The notes below the pieces were generated by a model. That model had not been told where the DNA came from, ran no database searches, and saw nothing but the letters and a program-made list of their open reading frames with translations. Shown here in pieces: positions 26,596-37,135 of a DNA stretch of 64,000 bases. The translations under genes were made by a program, and so were the position numbers. This stretch comes from Lachnospiraceae bacterium (GTDB taxonomy: Bacteria; Bacillota; Clostridia; Lachnospirales; Lachnospiraceae). Each line of letters opens with the position of its first letter. Within the stretch, counting starts at the first letter, position 1. The DNA lies in the NCBI GenBank assembly GCA_028693705.1, contig JAQUUX010000002.1:19598-83597 (forward strand). Direction: 5' to 3'.

Positions 26596-27783
26596 TTACT
26601 CGATGATTGTAGCAACACGTCCTGAACCTACAGTACGTCCACCTTCACGGATAGCGAAAGTAAGACCCTGCTCCATAGCGATTGGATGGATCAGTTCGAT
26701 AGTCATTTCTACGTTATCACCAGGCATACACATTTCAACACCAGCTGGAAGATCACAAACACCTGTGATATCAGTTGTTCTGAAGTAGAACTGTGGTCTG
26801 TAGTTGTTGAAGAAAGGAGTATGACGTCCACCTTCATCTTTTGTTAAAACGTAAACCTGAGCTGTAAATTTCTTGTGGCAGGTAACTGTACCTGGTTTAG
26901 CAAGAACCTGACCTCTTTCGATATCAGTTCTCTGGATACCACGAAGAAGAACACCGATGTTATCTCCAGCTTCAGCTTCATCCAATAATTTACGGAACAT
27001 TTCGATACCAGTTACAACAGACTTCTGGTTCTCTTCTTTGATACCGATGATTTCTACTTCATCAGACATGTGTAACTGTCCACGCTCTACTCTACCAGTA
27101 GCAACAGTACCACGACCTGTGATAGAGAATACATCTTCGATAGGCATTAAGAAAGGCTTATCTGTATCACGCTGAGGATCTGGAATATAGTCATCTACAG
27201 TAGACATAAGTTCCATGATCTTGTCACCCCATTCGCCAGTAGGATCTTCAAGAGCTTTTAAAGCAGAACCTTTAACGATTGGGCAGTCATTGAATCCGTA
27301 CTCTTCAAGCTGTTCTGTAACTTCCATCTCAACCAGCTCGATAAGTTCTGGATCATCAACCATATCACATTTGTTCAAGAATACTACGATATAAGGTACA
27401 CCAACCTGACGGGACAGAAGGATATGCTCCTTTGTCTGAGCCATAACACCATCAGTAGCAGCAACAACAAGGATAGCACCATCCATCTGTGCAGCACCGG
27501 TGATCATGTTCTTTACATAATCAGCATGGCCAGGGCAGTCAACGTGAGCGTAATGTCTCTTGTCTGTTTCGTACTCAACGTGAGCTGTAGAGATAGTGAT
27601 ACCTCTTTCTCTTTCTTCTGGAGCCTTATCGATATTTGCGAAATCTACCGCTGCGTTACCAGCAACTCTTTCGGATAATACTTTTGTGATTGCAGCTGTT
27701 AAAGTAGTTTTACCATGATCTACGTGACCGATGGTACCAATATTACAATGTGGTTTGTTTCTTTCAAATTTAGCTTTAGCCAT
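26596..27783 (-). CDS. tuf: Elongation factor Tu
   Basis: GTPase delivering aminoacyl-tRNA to the ribosome. The 395-residue protein has the G1 motif GHVDHGKT (residues about 18-25), G3 DCPGHADY, G4 NKCD and domain 2-3 through the end [12 protein letters not shown]. Length and sequence are standard. It has its own promoter between fusA and tuf in addition to any read-through from the str operon. Confidence 0.99.
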   Translation of the reverse strand: MAKAKFERNKPHCNIGTIGHVDHGKTTLTAAITKVLSERVAGNAAVDFANIDKAPEERERGITISTAHVEYETDKRHYAHVDCPGHADYVKNMITGAAQMDGAILVVAATDGVMAQTKEHILLSRQVGVPYIVVFLNKCDMVDDPELIELVEMEVTEQLEEYGFNDCPIVKGSALKALEDPTGEWGDKIMELMSTVDDYIPDPQRDTDKPFLMPIEDVFSITGRGTVATGRVERGQLHMSDEVEIIGIKEENQKSVVTGIEMFRKLLDEAEAGDNIGVLLRGIQRTDIERGQVLAKPGTVTCHKKFTAQVYVLTKDEGGRHTPFFNNYRPQFYFRTTDITGVCDLPAGVEMCMPGDNVEMTIELIHPIAMEQGLTFAIREGGRTVGSGRVATIIE

Positions 27784-27856
27784 TTCTAAAGTCCTCCTTA
27801 TTTTGATAAAAATTAGTTTTCATTTTAGATTAAAAAAGTTTTCCTGCGTACCTATG

Positions 27857-27885
27857 ATTATATTAAAAAACCATAGCTTTTTCAA
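27857..27885 (-). promoter_or_regulatory. Sigma-A promoter of tuf
   Basis: TTGAAA (27880-27885), 17 bp, TATAAT (27857-27862) on the minus strand, beginning 4 bases after the fusA stop codon. It allows tuf to be expressed above the level of fusA. Confidence 0.75.
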
Positions 27886-27888
27886 GTA

Positions 27889-30012
27889 TTATTTACCAGC
27901 TTTAGCAGCAAGTACTTTTTCCTGAACATTCTTTGGTACTGGCTCATATTTCTCGAAGAACATTGAGTAGTTACCACGTCCCTGTGTCTTAGAACGTAAG
28001 TCTGTGGAATAACCGAACATTTCAGCAAGTGGTACATAACCTTTAACCATCTTACCGCCACCGATATCTTCCATACCTTCAATACGTCCACGACGGGAGT
28101 TGATATCACCGATTACATCGCCCATGTATTCTTCAGGCATTGTAACTTCGACTTTCATGATAGGCTCTAATAATACCGGAGCTGCTTTCTTCATAGCTTC
28201 CTTGAATGCCATGGAACCGGCAATGTGGAATGCCATTTCAGAAGAATCGACTTCATGGTAAGAACCATCATATACGTTAGCGTGAACACCAAGTACCGGA
28301 AATCCTCCAAGGATACCAGCCTTAGCAGCTTCTTCGATACCTTCACCAACTGGTGCAATATATTCCTTAGGAATAGCACCACCGACTACAGTAGACTCAA
28401 ACTTGAATGTCTCTTCGCCGTTAGGATCCATAGGATCGAATTTAACTTTACAGTGTCCGTACTGTCCACGTCCACCGGACTGCTTAGCGTATTTGTATTC
28501 CTGATCAACAGGCTTTGTAAAGGTTTCTTTGTAAGCAACCTGAGGTGCTCCTACATTAGCCTCTACCTTAAACTCTCTTAACAAACGGTCAACGATGATT
28601 TCCAGATGTAACTCACCCATACCAGCGATGATGGTCTGACCAGTTTCCTGATCAGTGTGAGCACGGAAAGTAGGATCTTCTTCTGCTAACTTAGCAAGAG
28701 CTTCACCCATCTTGTCCTGACCAGCTTTTGTCTTAGGCTCGATTGCCAGCTCGATAACTGGTTCAGGGAATTCCATAGACTCCAGAATAACCGGATGCTG
28801 TTCATCACAGATTGTATCACCTGTTGTGGTGAACTTAAATCCTACTGCAGCTGCGATATCACCGGCGAATACTTCGTCCAGTTCCTTACGCTTGTTAGCA
28901 TGCATCTGTAAGATACGTCCAACACGTTCTTTTTTGTCCTTTGTAGCATTTAATACATAAGAACCAGCTTTCATAGTACCAGAGTAAACTCTGAAGAATG
29001 CAAGCTTTCCAACGAATGGATCGGCCATAATCTTAAATGCAAGAGCTGCGAAAGGTTCGTCATCGGAAGAATGTCTTTCAACTTCGTTACCATCTAAGTC
29101 AACACCTTTGATATCAGGGATATCGGTAGGAGCCGGCATGAATTCGATGATAGCATCCAATAACTTCTGTACACCCTTGTTTCTGTAAGCTGTACCACAG
29201 CAAACAGGAATAGCTGTACATTCGCAGGTACCTTTTCTCAAAGCAGCTTTCATTGCTTCAACGGTAGGTACTTCACCTTCCAGATACTGCATCATCAGAT
29301 CATCGTCTAATTCACAGCACTTTTCAATCAATTCTTCATGATAGAGTTCTGCATCATCCTTCATATCCTCTGGGATATCTGTGATGGAGATGTCTTCACC
29401 CTTCTCATCATTATAGATATATGCTTTCATTTCAAACAAATCAATGATTCCCTTGAAATCGTCTTCTTTACCAATTGGTAACTGAAGACAGATAGCATTT
29501 TTACCTAATCTTGTTTTAATCTGATCAACTGCGCCATAGAAATTTGCACCTAAGATATCCATCTTGTTGATGAATGCCATACGAGGTACATTGTAGGTGT
29601 CAGCCTGACGCCATACGTTTTCTGACTGTGGCTCAACACCACCTTTTGCACAGAATACGCCGACAGCGCCATCCAGTACACGGAGAGAACGCTCTACTTC
29701 TACAGTAAAGTCAACGTGGCCAGGGGTATCAATGATATTGATACGATGCTCAAGAGCACCCGGCTTTGCCTTGCAATTCTCTTCCAATGTCCAGTGACAT
29801 GTGGTAGCAGCTGATGTGATTGTAATACCTCTTTCCTGCTCCTGCTCCATCCAGTCCATGGTAGCAGTGCCTTCATGAGTATCACCGATCTTATAGTTTA
29901 CGCCAGTGTAGTAAAGAATACGCTCGGTAAGCGTAGTCTTACCAGCATCGATATGCGCCATGATACCGATGTTTCTGGTTCTCTCTAAGGGATATTCTCT
30001 CTCTACAGCCAA
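27889..30012 (-). CDS. fusA: Elongation factor G
   Basis: Translocation GTPase. The protein (707 residues) shows G1 AHIDAGKT, G3 DTPGH, G4 NKMD and domains II-V to the end VLAAKAGK. I chose a TTG start at 30010-30012, giving [23 protein letters not shown] lies eight bases upstream within ATGGAGGAAAAAGCT, and family members begin just before [17 protein letters not shown] 15 codons earlier has no good ribosome site and would overlap the UUCG hairpin. Follows rpsG after 131 bases. Confidence 0.97.
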   Translation of the reverse strand: MAVEREYPLERTRNIGIMAHIDAGKTTLTERILYYTGVNYKIGDTHEGTATMDWMEQEQERGITITSAATTCHWTLEENCKAKPGALEHRINIIDTPGHVDFTVEVERSLRVLDGAVGVFCAKGGVEPQSENVWRQADTYNVPRMAFINKMDILGANFYGAVDQIKTRLGKNAICLQLPIGKEDDFKGIIDLFEMKAYIYNDEKGEDISITDIPEDMKDDAELYHEELIEKCCELDDDLMMQYLEGEVPTVEAMKAALRKGTCECTAIPVCCGTAYRNKGVQKLLDAIIEFMPAPTDIPDIKGVDLDGNEVERHSSDDEPFAALAFKIMADPFVGKLAFFRVYSGTMKAGSYVLNATKDKKERVGRILQMHANKRKELDEVFAGDIAAAVGFKFTTTGDTICDEQHPVILESMEFPEPVIELAIEPKTKAGQDKMGEALAKLAEEDPTFRAHTDQETGQTIIAGMGELHLEIIVDRLLREFKVEANVGAPQVAYKETFTKPVDQEYKYAKQSGGRGQYGHCKVKFDPMDPNGEETFKFESTVVGGAIPKEYIAPVGEGIEEAAKAGILGGFPVLGVHANVYDGSYHEVDSSEMAFHIAGSMAFKEAMKKAAPVLLEPIMKVEVTMPEEYMGDVIGDINSRRGRIEGMEDIGGGKMVKGYVPLAEMFGYSTDLRSKTQGRGNYSMFFEKYEPVPKNVQEKVLAAKAGK

Positions 30013-30036
30013 AGCTTTTTCCTCCATATAATAATC

Positions 30037-30056
30037 TGCAGGACCGAAGTCCTGCA
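30037..30056 (-). promoter_or_regulatory. UUCG-capped hairpin before fusA
   Basis: TGCAGGAC-TTCG-GTCCTGCA on the minus strand: a perfect 8-bp stem capped by the extra-stable C(UUCG)G tetraloop, 24 bases ahead of the fusA TTG. No T-run follows. A processing or mRNA-stabilising role is likely. Confidence 0.6.
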
Positions 30057-30087
30057 CAACATCTAAAAATAAATTCTACAAATCTGG

Positions 30088-30668
<581 letters not shown>

Positions 30669-30709
30669 TCAATGTGTTCGTGCGGTATATCTGAAAATTT
30701 TAAAATAAA

Positions 30710-30823
30710 AAGTAATCAGAATCCAACACTAAAAACTTAGTCCCTTTTGTGGTACATGCTGTTTTTCACAGCAACAGCTCAAATGAACTGCCTAAGCATC
30801 TTGATCTTGCGACCTGATTACTT
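30710..30823 (-). promoter_or_regulatory. Closed long-range stem in the rpsL-rpsG gap
   Basis: AAGTAATCAG at the end of rpsL (30814-30823, minus) pairs with CTGATTACTT (30710-30719), leaving a 94-base loop that contains a TGCTGT/ACAGCA hairpin; TTTATTTT follows the right arm. E. coli keeps its S7 operator in the same intercistronic region, so an S7-responsive element or partial attenuator is plausible, by position. Confidence 0.4.
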
Positions 30824-31237
30824 AGAAGCCTTAGGTCTCTTAGCGCCATATTTGGAGCGGGCCTGTCTTCTGTTAGCGACACCTGCAGTATCAAGGGTAC
30901 CTCTGATGATATGGTATCTTGTACCTGGTAAGTCCTTAACACGGCCGCCACGAATAAGAACAACACTATGTTCCTGTAAGTTATGTCCTTCACCTGGAAT
31001 GTAGCTTGTTACTTCGATTCCGTTGGAAAGACGAACTCTGGCGATCTTTCTAAGAGCTGAGTTAGGTTTCTTAGGAGTTGCTGTCTTAACAGCTGTACAA
31101 ACACCTCTCTTCTGCGGAGCAGCGCTATCGATGGATCTCTTCTTTAAAGAATTGAAACCCTTCTGTAATGCTGGTGCAGTAGACTTCTTTACAGATGTCT
31201 GACGTCCTTTTCTTACTAACTGGTTAAATGTTGGCAT
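30818..31237 (-). CDS. rpsL: 30S ribosomal protein S12
   Basis: Decoding-centre protein; mutations confer streptomycin resistance. The 139-residue protein begins [19 protein letters not shown] and carries the conserved [11 protein letters not shown] and [14 protein letters not shown] loops; both lysines that mutate in resistant strains are present in wild-type form. First gene of the str operon. Confidence 0.98.
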   Translation of the reverse strand: MPTFNQLVRKGRQTSVKKSTAPALQKGFNSLKKRSIDSAAPQKRGVCTAVKTATPKKPNSALRKIARVRLSNGIEVTSYIPGEGHNLQEHSVVLIRGGRVKDLPGTRYHIIRGTLDTAGVANRRQARSKYGAKRPKASK

Positions 31238-31338
31238 TCCGATTCACCTCCTGTGTGTAATATAATGGTTGTTGTTTCTGATTTCTCAGAAATTTGTTAT
31301 GCAGCAAAAAAGAAATGCATTTGCATGCACACTAGAAG

Positions 31339-31367
31339 ATTATACGTGCTTGCAAATGCATTGTCAA
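31339..31367 (-). promoter_or_regulatory. Consensus sigma-A promoter of the str operon inside an inverted repeat
   Basis: Perfect TTGACA (31362-31367) and TATAAT (31339-31344), 17 bp apart, minus strand. A 12-base inverted repeat AATGCATTTGCA/TGCAAATGCATT (31314-31325 and 31351-31362) brackets the -10 and the start site. Because transcription begins inside the repeat, RNA folding cannot use both arms; a DNA-binding site is likelier. Confidence 0.85.
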
Positions 31368-31420
31368 CATTTATTTTGCTGCTTTCGCAGCGTTTTTGTG
31401 TATCTTTTTTAGCTATATTT

Positions 31421-32107
31421 TTAGTTCTGCTCTTTTTTCTTGCGGAACTTCAGTGTTACGTAAACGCCTGCTGCTGCAGATCCTGCCATAGCTACCACAT
31501 AAGGTACCATGTTAGTATCATCTCCGGTCTTCACTGCACCAAGAACGTCTCCTCTGTTTGCACCTAATACTGCGCCAAGTGCAACCGGTTCGTCAGCGAT
31601 GGTTCTGGTAGCACCAAGAACGCTTGCTGTACCGGTGGTCATTGCAGGACCATCCAGTTCTGCATTGTAGTTATCATCGTTACCACCTGTAGACGGCTGA
31701 GCTGGGGTAGGTGCTACAACCGGGATGAAAGAATCACGGATTTCGGTAATCTCTGTTACCTTTCCATCAATTTCATCCAGTGCACCTTCAGCTGTGACGA
31801 GCTGTGCTGCCAAGTTATTATATCTTTCCCAAGCTGCATCTAAGGCTGCTTTTGCTGCTGCCAGTTCTTCTGCTTTAACACCAATGCTTAATTTTAATTT
31901 TTTCAGATATTCTTCTGCTTCTAAAGCTTCCTGATAAGCGCCATCTGTTTTACCCTTTAAGTACTGGATCTTTTCATTCAAGCAATTGGTAAGCTTTTCT
32001 GTTAGCTCTGCAAAAGCTGTCATCGGTATTGAACTTGTCATAGTTGCTACTGCAAGACCAATTGCCATAGCCTGTTTTACTTTTCTTCCACCTAAATTTC
32101 GTCTCAT
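31421..32107 (-). CDS. VLGA-repeat cell-surface protein, small
   Basis: The 228-residue product has a signal peptide (basic MRRNLGGRKVKQ, hydrophobic stretch, AFA cleavage site near residue 32), a coiled coil rich in Ala/Glu/Lys (about 35-120), a Pro/Thr-rich linker, and a tail of VLGATR, VLGANR and VLGAVKTGDDTN motifs followed by a hydrophobic segment and RKKK. The end resembles a sortase substrate with a KTGD-type signal rather than LPXTG. The tail is nearly shared with the 1185-residue neighbour. Role unknown; surface adhesin or stalk is likely. Confidence 0.8.
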   Translation of the reverse strand: MRRNLGGRKVKQAMAIGLAVATMTSSIPMTAFAELTEKLTNCLNEKIQYLKGKTDGAYQEALEAEEYLKKLKLSIGVKAEELAAAKAALDAAWERYNNLAAQLVTAEGALDEIDGKVTEITEIRDSFIPVVAPTPAQPSTGGNDDNYNAELDGPAMTTGTASVLGATRTIADEPVALGAVLGANRGDVLGAVKTGDDTNMVPYVVAMAGSAAAGVYVTLKFRKKKEQN

Positions 32108-32185
32108 TTGTTTTCTTCCTGCATAATTTTCTGTTGTATGGGGTTCTTTTACATATCATGGTACTTTAGAACCACCGTATAGAAA

Positions 32186-32218
32186 ACTATACAATATTTT
32201 GGTCACACAGCGGTCACA
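32186..32218 (-). promoter_or_regulatory. Pho-box-like promoter of the small VLGA protein
   Basis: Minus strand: TGTGACC, 4 bases, TGTGACC, 9 bases, TATAGT. The repeats sit at 32212-32218 and 32201-32207 (period 11 bp), the -10 at 32186-32191, and no good -35 is present. This copies the layout of the promoter at 35961-35993. Confidence 0.6.
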
Positions 32219-32257
32219 CGGGAGACTTTCATGTCTTCTCATCTAACAAGTGGAACA

Positions 32258-32301
32258 AAAATAGAGAAATTGTGTCTTATTTTACACAATTCCTCTATTT
32301 T
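32258..32301. terminator. Bidirectional terminator between the two VLGA genes
   Basis: AAAATAGAG-AAATTGTGT pairs with ACACAATT-CTCTATTTT. Terminal A/T runs allow termination on either strand; the minus-strand use follows the 1185-residue gene. Confidence 0.75.
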
Positions 32302-32342
32302 GTATAGAGACGTTTATATGAAGTTTAGTTGAAAGCTGTTAC

Positions 32343-35300
32343 TTAGTCTTCTTTTTTCTTACGGGATGTTACTACACAACCTGCTCCAACTGCTGCTGCG
32401 CCTGCCATTGCCAGTACGAATGGAAGTGCATTAGTATCATCACCAGTCTTAACTGCTCCAAGAACTGCTCCTTCTCTGTTTGCACCAAGTACCATGCCTT
32501 CTGCTGGTGTAGTTGCTGTTCTGGTTGCACCAAGAACTTCTGCCGTTGTAAATCCACCAGTCATTGCCGGGCCATCTAAATCAGGATTGTAGTTATCATT
32601 GCCGCCACCTTCGCCAGGTTCTGTTGGCTGTGTTGGAACGGTTGGTCTTGTATAGTTAAATACAAATCCATCTAAGTGATAACCTACTGTGCCGATATCA
32701 GATTCTCTCTTCAATGTATATGCAATAAAGTAAGTACCATTTGGCATACCTTCTGTAGATAAATACTTATCACCTGTCAATACATAGTTTCCATTTTCAT
32801 CTAACACAGCAACCCAGTAAACAGGACTCATTGTTGCACCGGTTACGGTAGGATCTACATTATATGCAATACCGCTTCCGTTCTTTTCTGTAACCTTCGG
32901 GGTTCCAGCCGGAGCAGTCACACCATTGTAGAGTGCCTCAACATACTGACGATACATGGTATAAGGAATTTCAATGCTCATCTTACCATCAGAAATCATC
33001 ACAAAGTTTGCAGTTGGACGAGATATTACAGTACCATCTGTCTGATCATATTCTGTAAAATACTTATCTCCCATCGCAATACCGGCTTCTGCTTTCTGTG
33101 CAAATGCAGTGGCAACCTGTTCATTAACCAGGTTCTCTGCCCATCTGCTATAGGTTTCTGCTACTTTTGCAGATGCAGCAGCTTCTTTCAGTTTATCTGC
33201 TGCCTTTGCCAGTTTTGCTTCTGCTGCATCAATCGTAGCCTGTAAATCTGCCAACTTGATTGCATCTAATTTCAGGTTTTCTACTTTTGCTTTTGCTGCT
33301 GCCAGATCATCTGCTGCATTTTTATATGCTTCCTGTGCATCTGCTAAAGTACCTTTTGCTGCATCTGTTGTTACTTTTGCAGCTGCGGCTGCATCAACAT
33401 AAGGTTTCAGCAATGCTACCTGTGCTTTTGCTGCTTCAAAATCAGCACTTGCGTCAGCTGATGCAAAATAGGATTCTACAGTTGCCATCTTTTCTTCATA
33501 TGTTTTCAGATTGGATCTATATGCTGTAACAATGGCATTCATCAGTTCATCTGTCTTCTCTGTAGATACTGCCCACTGGGAAAGCCCCAGGCGATTGAAT
33601 ATCTGCTGTGCTTTTCCTACATCATAGGTTTTATCCATATCTGTTCTGATATCTTTGGAATCTGAATAGGTTGCATAGATTTGTTCAACAGTCTCCCAAT
33701 CCCAATTCCAATCCACATCCTCATATTTATCAAAAGTGGTGTTAGCCCATGCATTTAAGTCCTGATCGAATTCAACCTGATTGATTCCGTTAGAATTTGC
33801 CTGGATCAACTCCTTGATTGCTCCAAGAGTTGCTTTTTGTGCATCTTTTTCATATGCGTCTTTGGCTGCTTCAAGATATTTGTCACGTGTTTCTTCAGCA
33901 GCTTTAAGAACTGCTTCCAGCTGTGGAATCTCTTCTTCTACTTTCACTCTTTTAGCTTCATTTGCGGCCTCTACTGCAGCAGCTGCATCTTCTTTTGCCT
34001 GTTTTGCTTCCTGAATTGCAGATGTGGCAGCATTTTTTTCATTTTCTAACTCCGTTAATGATTTGTTGTTAGTGATGATATCATTCGCATCCTCATATTT
34101 CTTCTTAACAGCATTAGCCTTATCTAAATCGTACTGTGTGTTACCAACCCAGACTTTACCCACAAATAGTACATTTATAAAATAACCCAGACCGTCTTCA
34201 ATTGTTTCCTCTGCTATTTCAAGTTTTGATGGAATCCATCCGGTAATTCCCTTGTATGTCAAATCCTCGACTGTATCTTTTGCATTTTTAACCGTTTGAA
34301 TTGTGGTTTGTAATGTTTTTTCTTCCTCTTCTTTCTGAGAAATCAAAGCATCTTTTTCGGTATCAATTGCTGTCTGATTATCTTTTGCTGTTTGAATTGC
34401 AGTATCCAATGCAGGAACTTCACCTTTTGCGGCATCTACTGCTTCTTTAGCAGGTGTTACATAATGTTCTGCAACCAAACCTGCTGATGTACTGGCAGCC
34501 TGTGAAAAAGCACCAATACCAGGTACATAATCACCATTTTCATCAATATAACCGTTTACTGCCTTATCAACAGCTTTATTTGCATCCTGTGCTGCCTGGT
34601 CGGCTGCTTCGACTTTACCTGCTGCGGTATTTACAGCAGTTGTCTTGTCTGCAATATCTTTTTCCAGCTGAGTAAGATCTTTATCTAATACAGTATCAAT
34701 TTTATCCTGTACAATTACTGCATTTACAGTTGCTGCAAGTGTAAGTTTATCAGATACCTTTTCAGGATCACTGGTCAAGCCTAATTTATTTAACTGATCC
34801 TCTGTATAAGATACTGTAACTGTTTCTACAGGAGTAAGTTTTCCAATTTCTACTGCCTTCTCATCATCAGTCAGAGTTGCATCATTTTCAATTGCTGCTT
34901 TTTTCTCATTATATACCTTCTGCTGTGCTTCTACTTCAGCCTTCTTGGTTTCAATAGCAGCTTTCTGTTCATCTGTATACTCGATATCAGTTGTTCCTGT
35001 ATATAAAGGAAGACCGTAACTCATAGCGTATTTATTATAAGTAGTAATTGCATCATCAGCATCTTCTTTTACTTTATCATATTGTACTTTAGCTGCTGTT
35101 GCTGCCCCTGTTGCTGTTGCTGCTGCTGCTCTTACTTCATCAACCTTAGCTAATACTTCCGGAGTTACAACATCACTCTTTTTAGCTTCTTCGATTGTCT
35201 CACCGAGCTTATCATATGCAAGATCTTTTGCTGCTTCAGCTTCATCGGCTTTTTCAGCTACAAAATCTTCAATTTCAATCTTCGTATCATTACCATTTTC

Positions 35301-35900
35301 ATCTGTCGCTGGCACAGTTGTATCAATTTCTTCTTTTTCTTTATCGATTGCAGCCTGGTCTTTTGCAACTGTCTGATTAAAGCTCTCTGCTCCGGCTACT
35401 GCCTCGTCTGTAATTTCTTTTATTTCATTACTTGCATCCGTTACATCCTTAACCACTTCGCCAGCTGCTGTCTGTGCATCTCCTGCTAGAGTTCCCAGTC
35501 CAGTAATCGGATCTACAGGATTACCCTCTGCATCCTTTACTCCTTCAACTGCTTTATCTACTGCTGCTACAGCATCTTCAACATCTTTATAAACACCTTT
35601 TGCTGCCTCTGTTTCTGTTGAAGGGCTTCCCAGCAAATCTGCTGCTGCATCTGCTGCCTCTTTTGCATCTGCTGCATCTTCCTGCATCTGAGCAGCATCT
35701 GCATTTCCGGATGTTTCATCATTAGTATACTCAGGTTCATCTTCATCTACATAATCATAATTATGATCATTGACACTTTCATTATTTCCTTTGTTTGGTT
35801 CTTCTGCAAATACAGGTAACACGCTGCTGGTTGCCATCATTGCTGCCATTGCAAAAGCAATACTCTGTGTAACAACTTTTTTCCCAATATTCCTCTTCAT
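32343..35900 (-). CDS. Large coiled-coil VLGA-repeat surface protein
   Basis: 1185 residues: a signal peptide (MKRNIGKKVVTQSIAFAMAA, cleavage near VFA), an acidic Asp/Asn/Glu region (about 35-60), then about 950 residues of Ala/Lys/Asp/Glu-rich coiled coil with a few hydrophobic interruptions, a beta-like domain (about 960-1080), a Pro/Thr linker with a DGPAM motif, the VLGATR, VLGANR and VLGAVKTGDDTN repeats, a hydrophobic segment and RKKKED. This is a cell-wall-anchored rod protein. It shares its last ~60 residues with the protein at 31421. Function unknown. Confidence 0.8.
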   Translation of the reverse strand: MKRNIGKKVVTQSIAFAMAAMMATSSVLPVFAEEPNKGNNESVNDHNYDYVDEDEPEYTNDETSGNADAAQMQEDAADAKEAADAAADLLGSPSTETEAAKGVYKDVEDAVAAVDKAVEGVKDAEGNPVDPITGLGTLAGDAQTAAGEVVKDVTDASNEIKEITDEAVAGAESFNQTVAKDQAAIDKEKEEIDTTVPATDENGNDTKIEIEDFVAEKADEAEAAKDLAYDKLGETIEEAKKSDVVTPEVLAKVDEVRAAAATATGAATAAKVQYDKVKEDADDAITTYNKYAMSYGLPLYTGTTDIEYTDEQKAAIETKKAEVEAQQKVYNEKKAAIENDATLTDDEKAVEIGKLTPVETVTVSYTEDQLNKLGLTSDPEKVSDKLTLAATVNAVIVQDKIDTVLDKDLTQLEKDIADKTTAVNTAAGKVEAADQAAQDANKAVDKAVNGYIDENGDYVPGIGAFSQAASTSAGLVAEHYVTPAKEAVDAAKGEVPALDTAIQTAKDNQTAIDTEKDALISQKEEEEKTLQTTIQTVKNAKDTVEDLTYKGITGWIPSKLEIAEETIEDGLGYFINVLFVGKVWVGNTQYDLDKANAVKKKYEDANDIITNNKSLTELENEKNAATSAIQEAKQAKEDAAAAVEAANEAKRVKVEEEIPQLEAVLKAAEETRDKYLEAAKDAYEKDAQKATLGAIKELIQANSNGINQVEFDQDLNAWANTTFDKYEDVDWNWDWETVEQIYATYSDSKDIRTDMDKTYDVGKAQQIFNRLGLSQWAVSTEKTDELMNAIVTAYRSNLKTYEEKMATVESYFASADASADFEAAKAQVALLKPYVDAAAAAKVTTDAAKGTLADAQEAYKNAADDLAAAKAKVENLKLDAIKLADLQATIDAAEAKLAKAADKLKEAAASAKVAETYSRWAENLVNEQVATAFAQKAEAGIAMGDKYFTEYDQTDGTVISRPTANFVMISDGKMSIEIPYTMYRQYVEALYNGVTAPAGTPKVTEKNGSGIAYNVDPTVTGATMSPVYWVAVLDENGNYVLTGDKYLSTEGMPNGTYFIAYTLKRESDIGTVGYHLDGFVFNYTRPTVPTQPTEPGEGGGNDNYNPDLDGPAMTGGFTTAEVLGATRTATTPAEGMVLGANREGAVLGAVKTGDDTNALPFVLAMAGAAAVGAGCVVTSRKKKED

Positions 35901-35960
35901 ACTATACGTTCTCCTTTTATTTAACTAAATTACCTTCGTTTTCTGTTCTCTATGATACTT

Positions 35961-35993
35961 AGTATAAACACCATTGGTCACATAATGGTCACA
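35961..35993 (-). promoter_or_regulatory. Pho-box-like promoter of the large VLGA protein
   Basis: Minus strand: TGTGACC (35987-35993), 4 bases, TGTGACC (35976-35982), 9 bases, TATACT (35961-35966). No convincing -35 hexamer exists, so an activator bound to the direct repeats probably takes its place. Identical spacing occurs at 32186-32218. Confidence 0.6.
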
Positions 35994-36094
35994 CAGAAAA
36001 AACTTTTTATCCTTTTGGCGAAAGTATCTTACTTTTTCATTTAATTTCATGACATGATTTCATTTTTCGACAAAAACACTTATAATAGGAAGTA

Positions 36095-37072
36095 ATGAAA
36101 TCAAAAATTCTTTTTTGTAAAATTACAACTGCATATCTATTAGCCGCTATGTGTTTCTCCGGCTGTGGTTCCACCAATACAACTGCTGTGACCAGCGTTG
36201 ATACAAACCAGCCGCAGGAAACTGATGAAACCTTCGAGATCTCTACCACAAAAGGAAGTCGTGACAATGCAATTCAGGCTTTGGAGGTTCTGGCAGATGG
36301 TACAGAAGTTTACAGCTGTGATGTTGCTGTCATTGATGCTTCCCACAAGAATGAAGGATATCTCTGTGTGAAATACACCGGAACCTGTCAAAAGGTCAAA
36401 CTGCAGATCTCTGGCAGCACCGGCGGTACCTATACTTACAATCTGCTTGGAAGCGAGTTTGAATCATTTCCGCTGTCCGTTGGCAGTGACACCTATAAGG
36501 TAGCTGTTTATGAGAACATTGCCGACAGCCAGTATTCCACTGCTTTTAGCGAGGATATTGATGTGACTATAGAAAATGAGTTTGGTCCTTTTCTATATCC
36601 GAATCAGTATGTTTCTTTTACAGCCGATTCCGAAACGGTGACTCTGGGTGCAGATCTGGCTTACTCTGCCAACAGCGATCTGGATGTGGTATCCAATGTC
36701 TACAACTATGTAGTTCATAATATTTCCTATGACCATGACAAGGCAAACACTGTGGCCAGCGGATACACTGCTGATGTAGATGAGATCCTGGAAAAAGGAA
36801 ACGGTATATGCCTGGACTATGCTGCCGTTATGGCAACTATGCTTCGCAGTCAACGCATTCCCACCAAGTTGGACGTGGGTTATGCCGGTACGGAATATCA
36901 CGCCTGGGTAAGTACTTATATTGATGATGTGGGCTGGGTAGACGGCATTATTCAGTTCGATGGACAGAACTGGCAGATGATGGATCCTACGTTCGCTGCC
37001 AATACAGATGAAAAAGCGTTTGAAGAATTTTTCAAGGATTCTACCAATTACAATGTAAAATACGTTTATTAG
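36095..37072 (+). CDS. Transglutaminase-like lipoprotein
   Basis: 325 residues with a hydrophobic N-terminus ending in FSGC, a probable lipobox, then a Ser/Thr-rich linker and a beta-rich region; a transglutaminase-like core follows with the cysteine in GNGICLDYAAVMATMLRSQ, the histidine in EYHAWVSTY and the aspartate in MMDPTFAANTD (Cys-His-Asp triad). Such domains act as peptidases or crosslinkers outside the cell. Gene begins the plus-strand pilus-like operon by proximity: 63 bases separate it from the GspF-like gene. A TATAAT at 36080-36085 lies very close to the start. Confidence 0.75.
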   Translation: MKSKILFCKITTAYLLAAMCFSGCGSTNTTAVTSVDTNQPQETDETFEISTTKGSRDNAIQALEVLADGTEVYSCDVAVIDASHKNEGYLCVKYTGTCQKVKLQISGSTGGTYTYNLLGSEFESFPLSVGSDTYKVAVYENIADSQYSTAFSEDIDVTIENEFGPFLYPNQYVSFTADSETVTLGADLAYSANSDLDVVSNVYNYVVHNISYDHDKANTVASGYTADVDEILEKGNGICLDYAAVMATMLRSQRIPTKLDVGYAGTEYHAWVSTYIDDVGWVDGIIQFDGQNWQMMDPTFAANTDEKAFEEFFKDSTNYNVKYVY

Positions 37073-37135
37073 TAATTACCTGTATTATCATAATTACTTA
37101 TATATATAGAAGAAAGTTCCTTAGAGGAGGACTAT

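Noticed and set aside
31377..31397. Plus-strand terminator (GCTGC/GCAGC followed by TTTTT) upstream of rpsL
   Set aside because: No plus-strand gene ends here; on the minus strand the stem is not followed by T. Reported only here because its role is unclear.
33260..34675. Several plus-strand frames opposite the long coiled-coil gene
   Set aside because: Leu/Gln-rich shadows of Ala/Lys/Glu-rich coding on the other strand; no ribosome sites.
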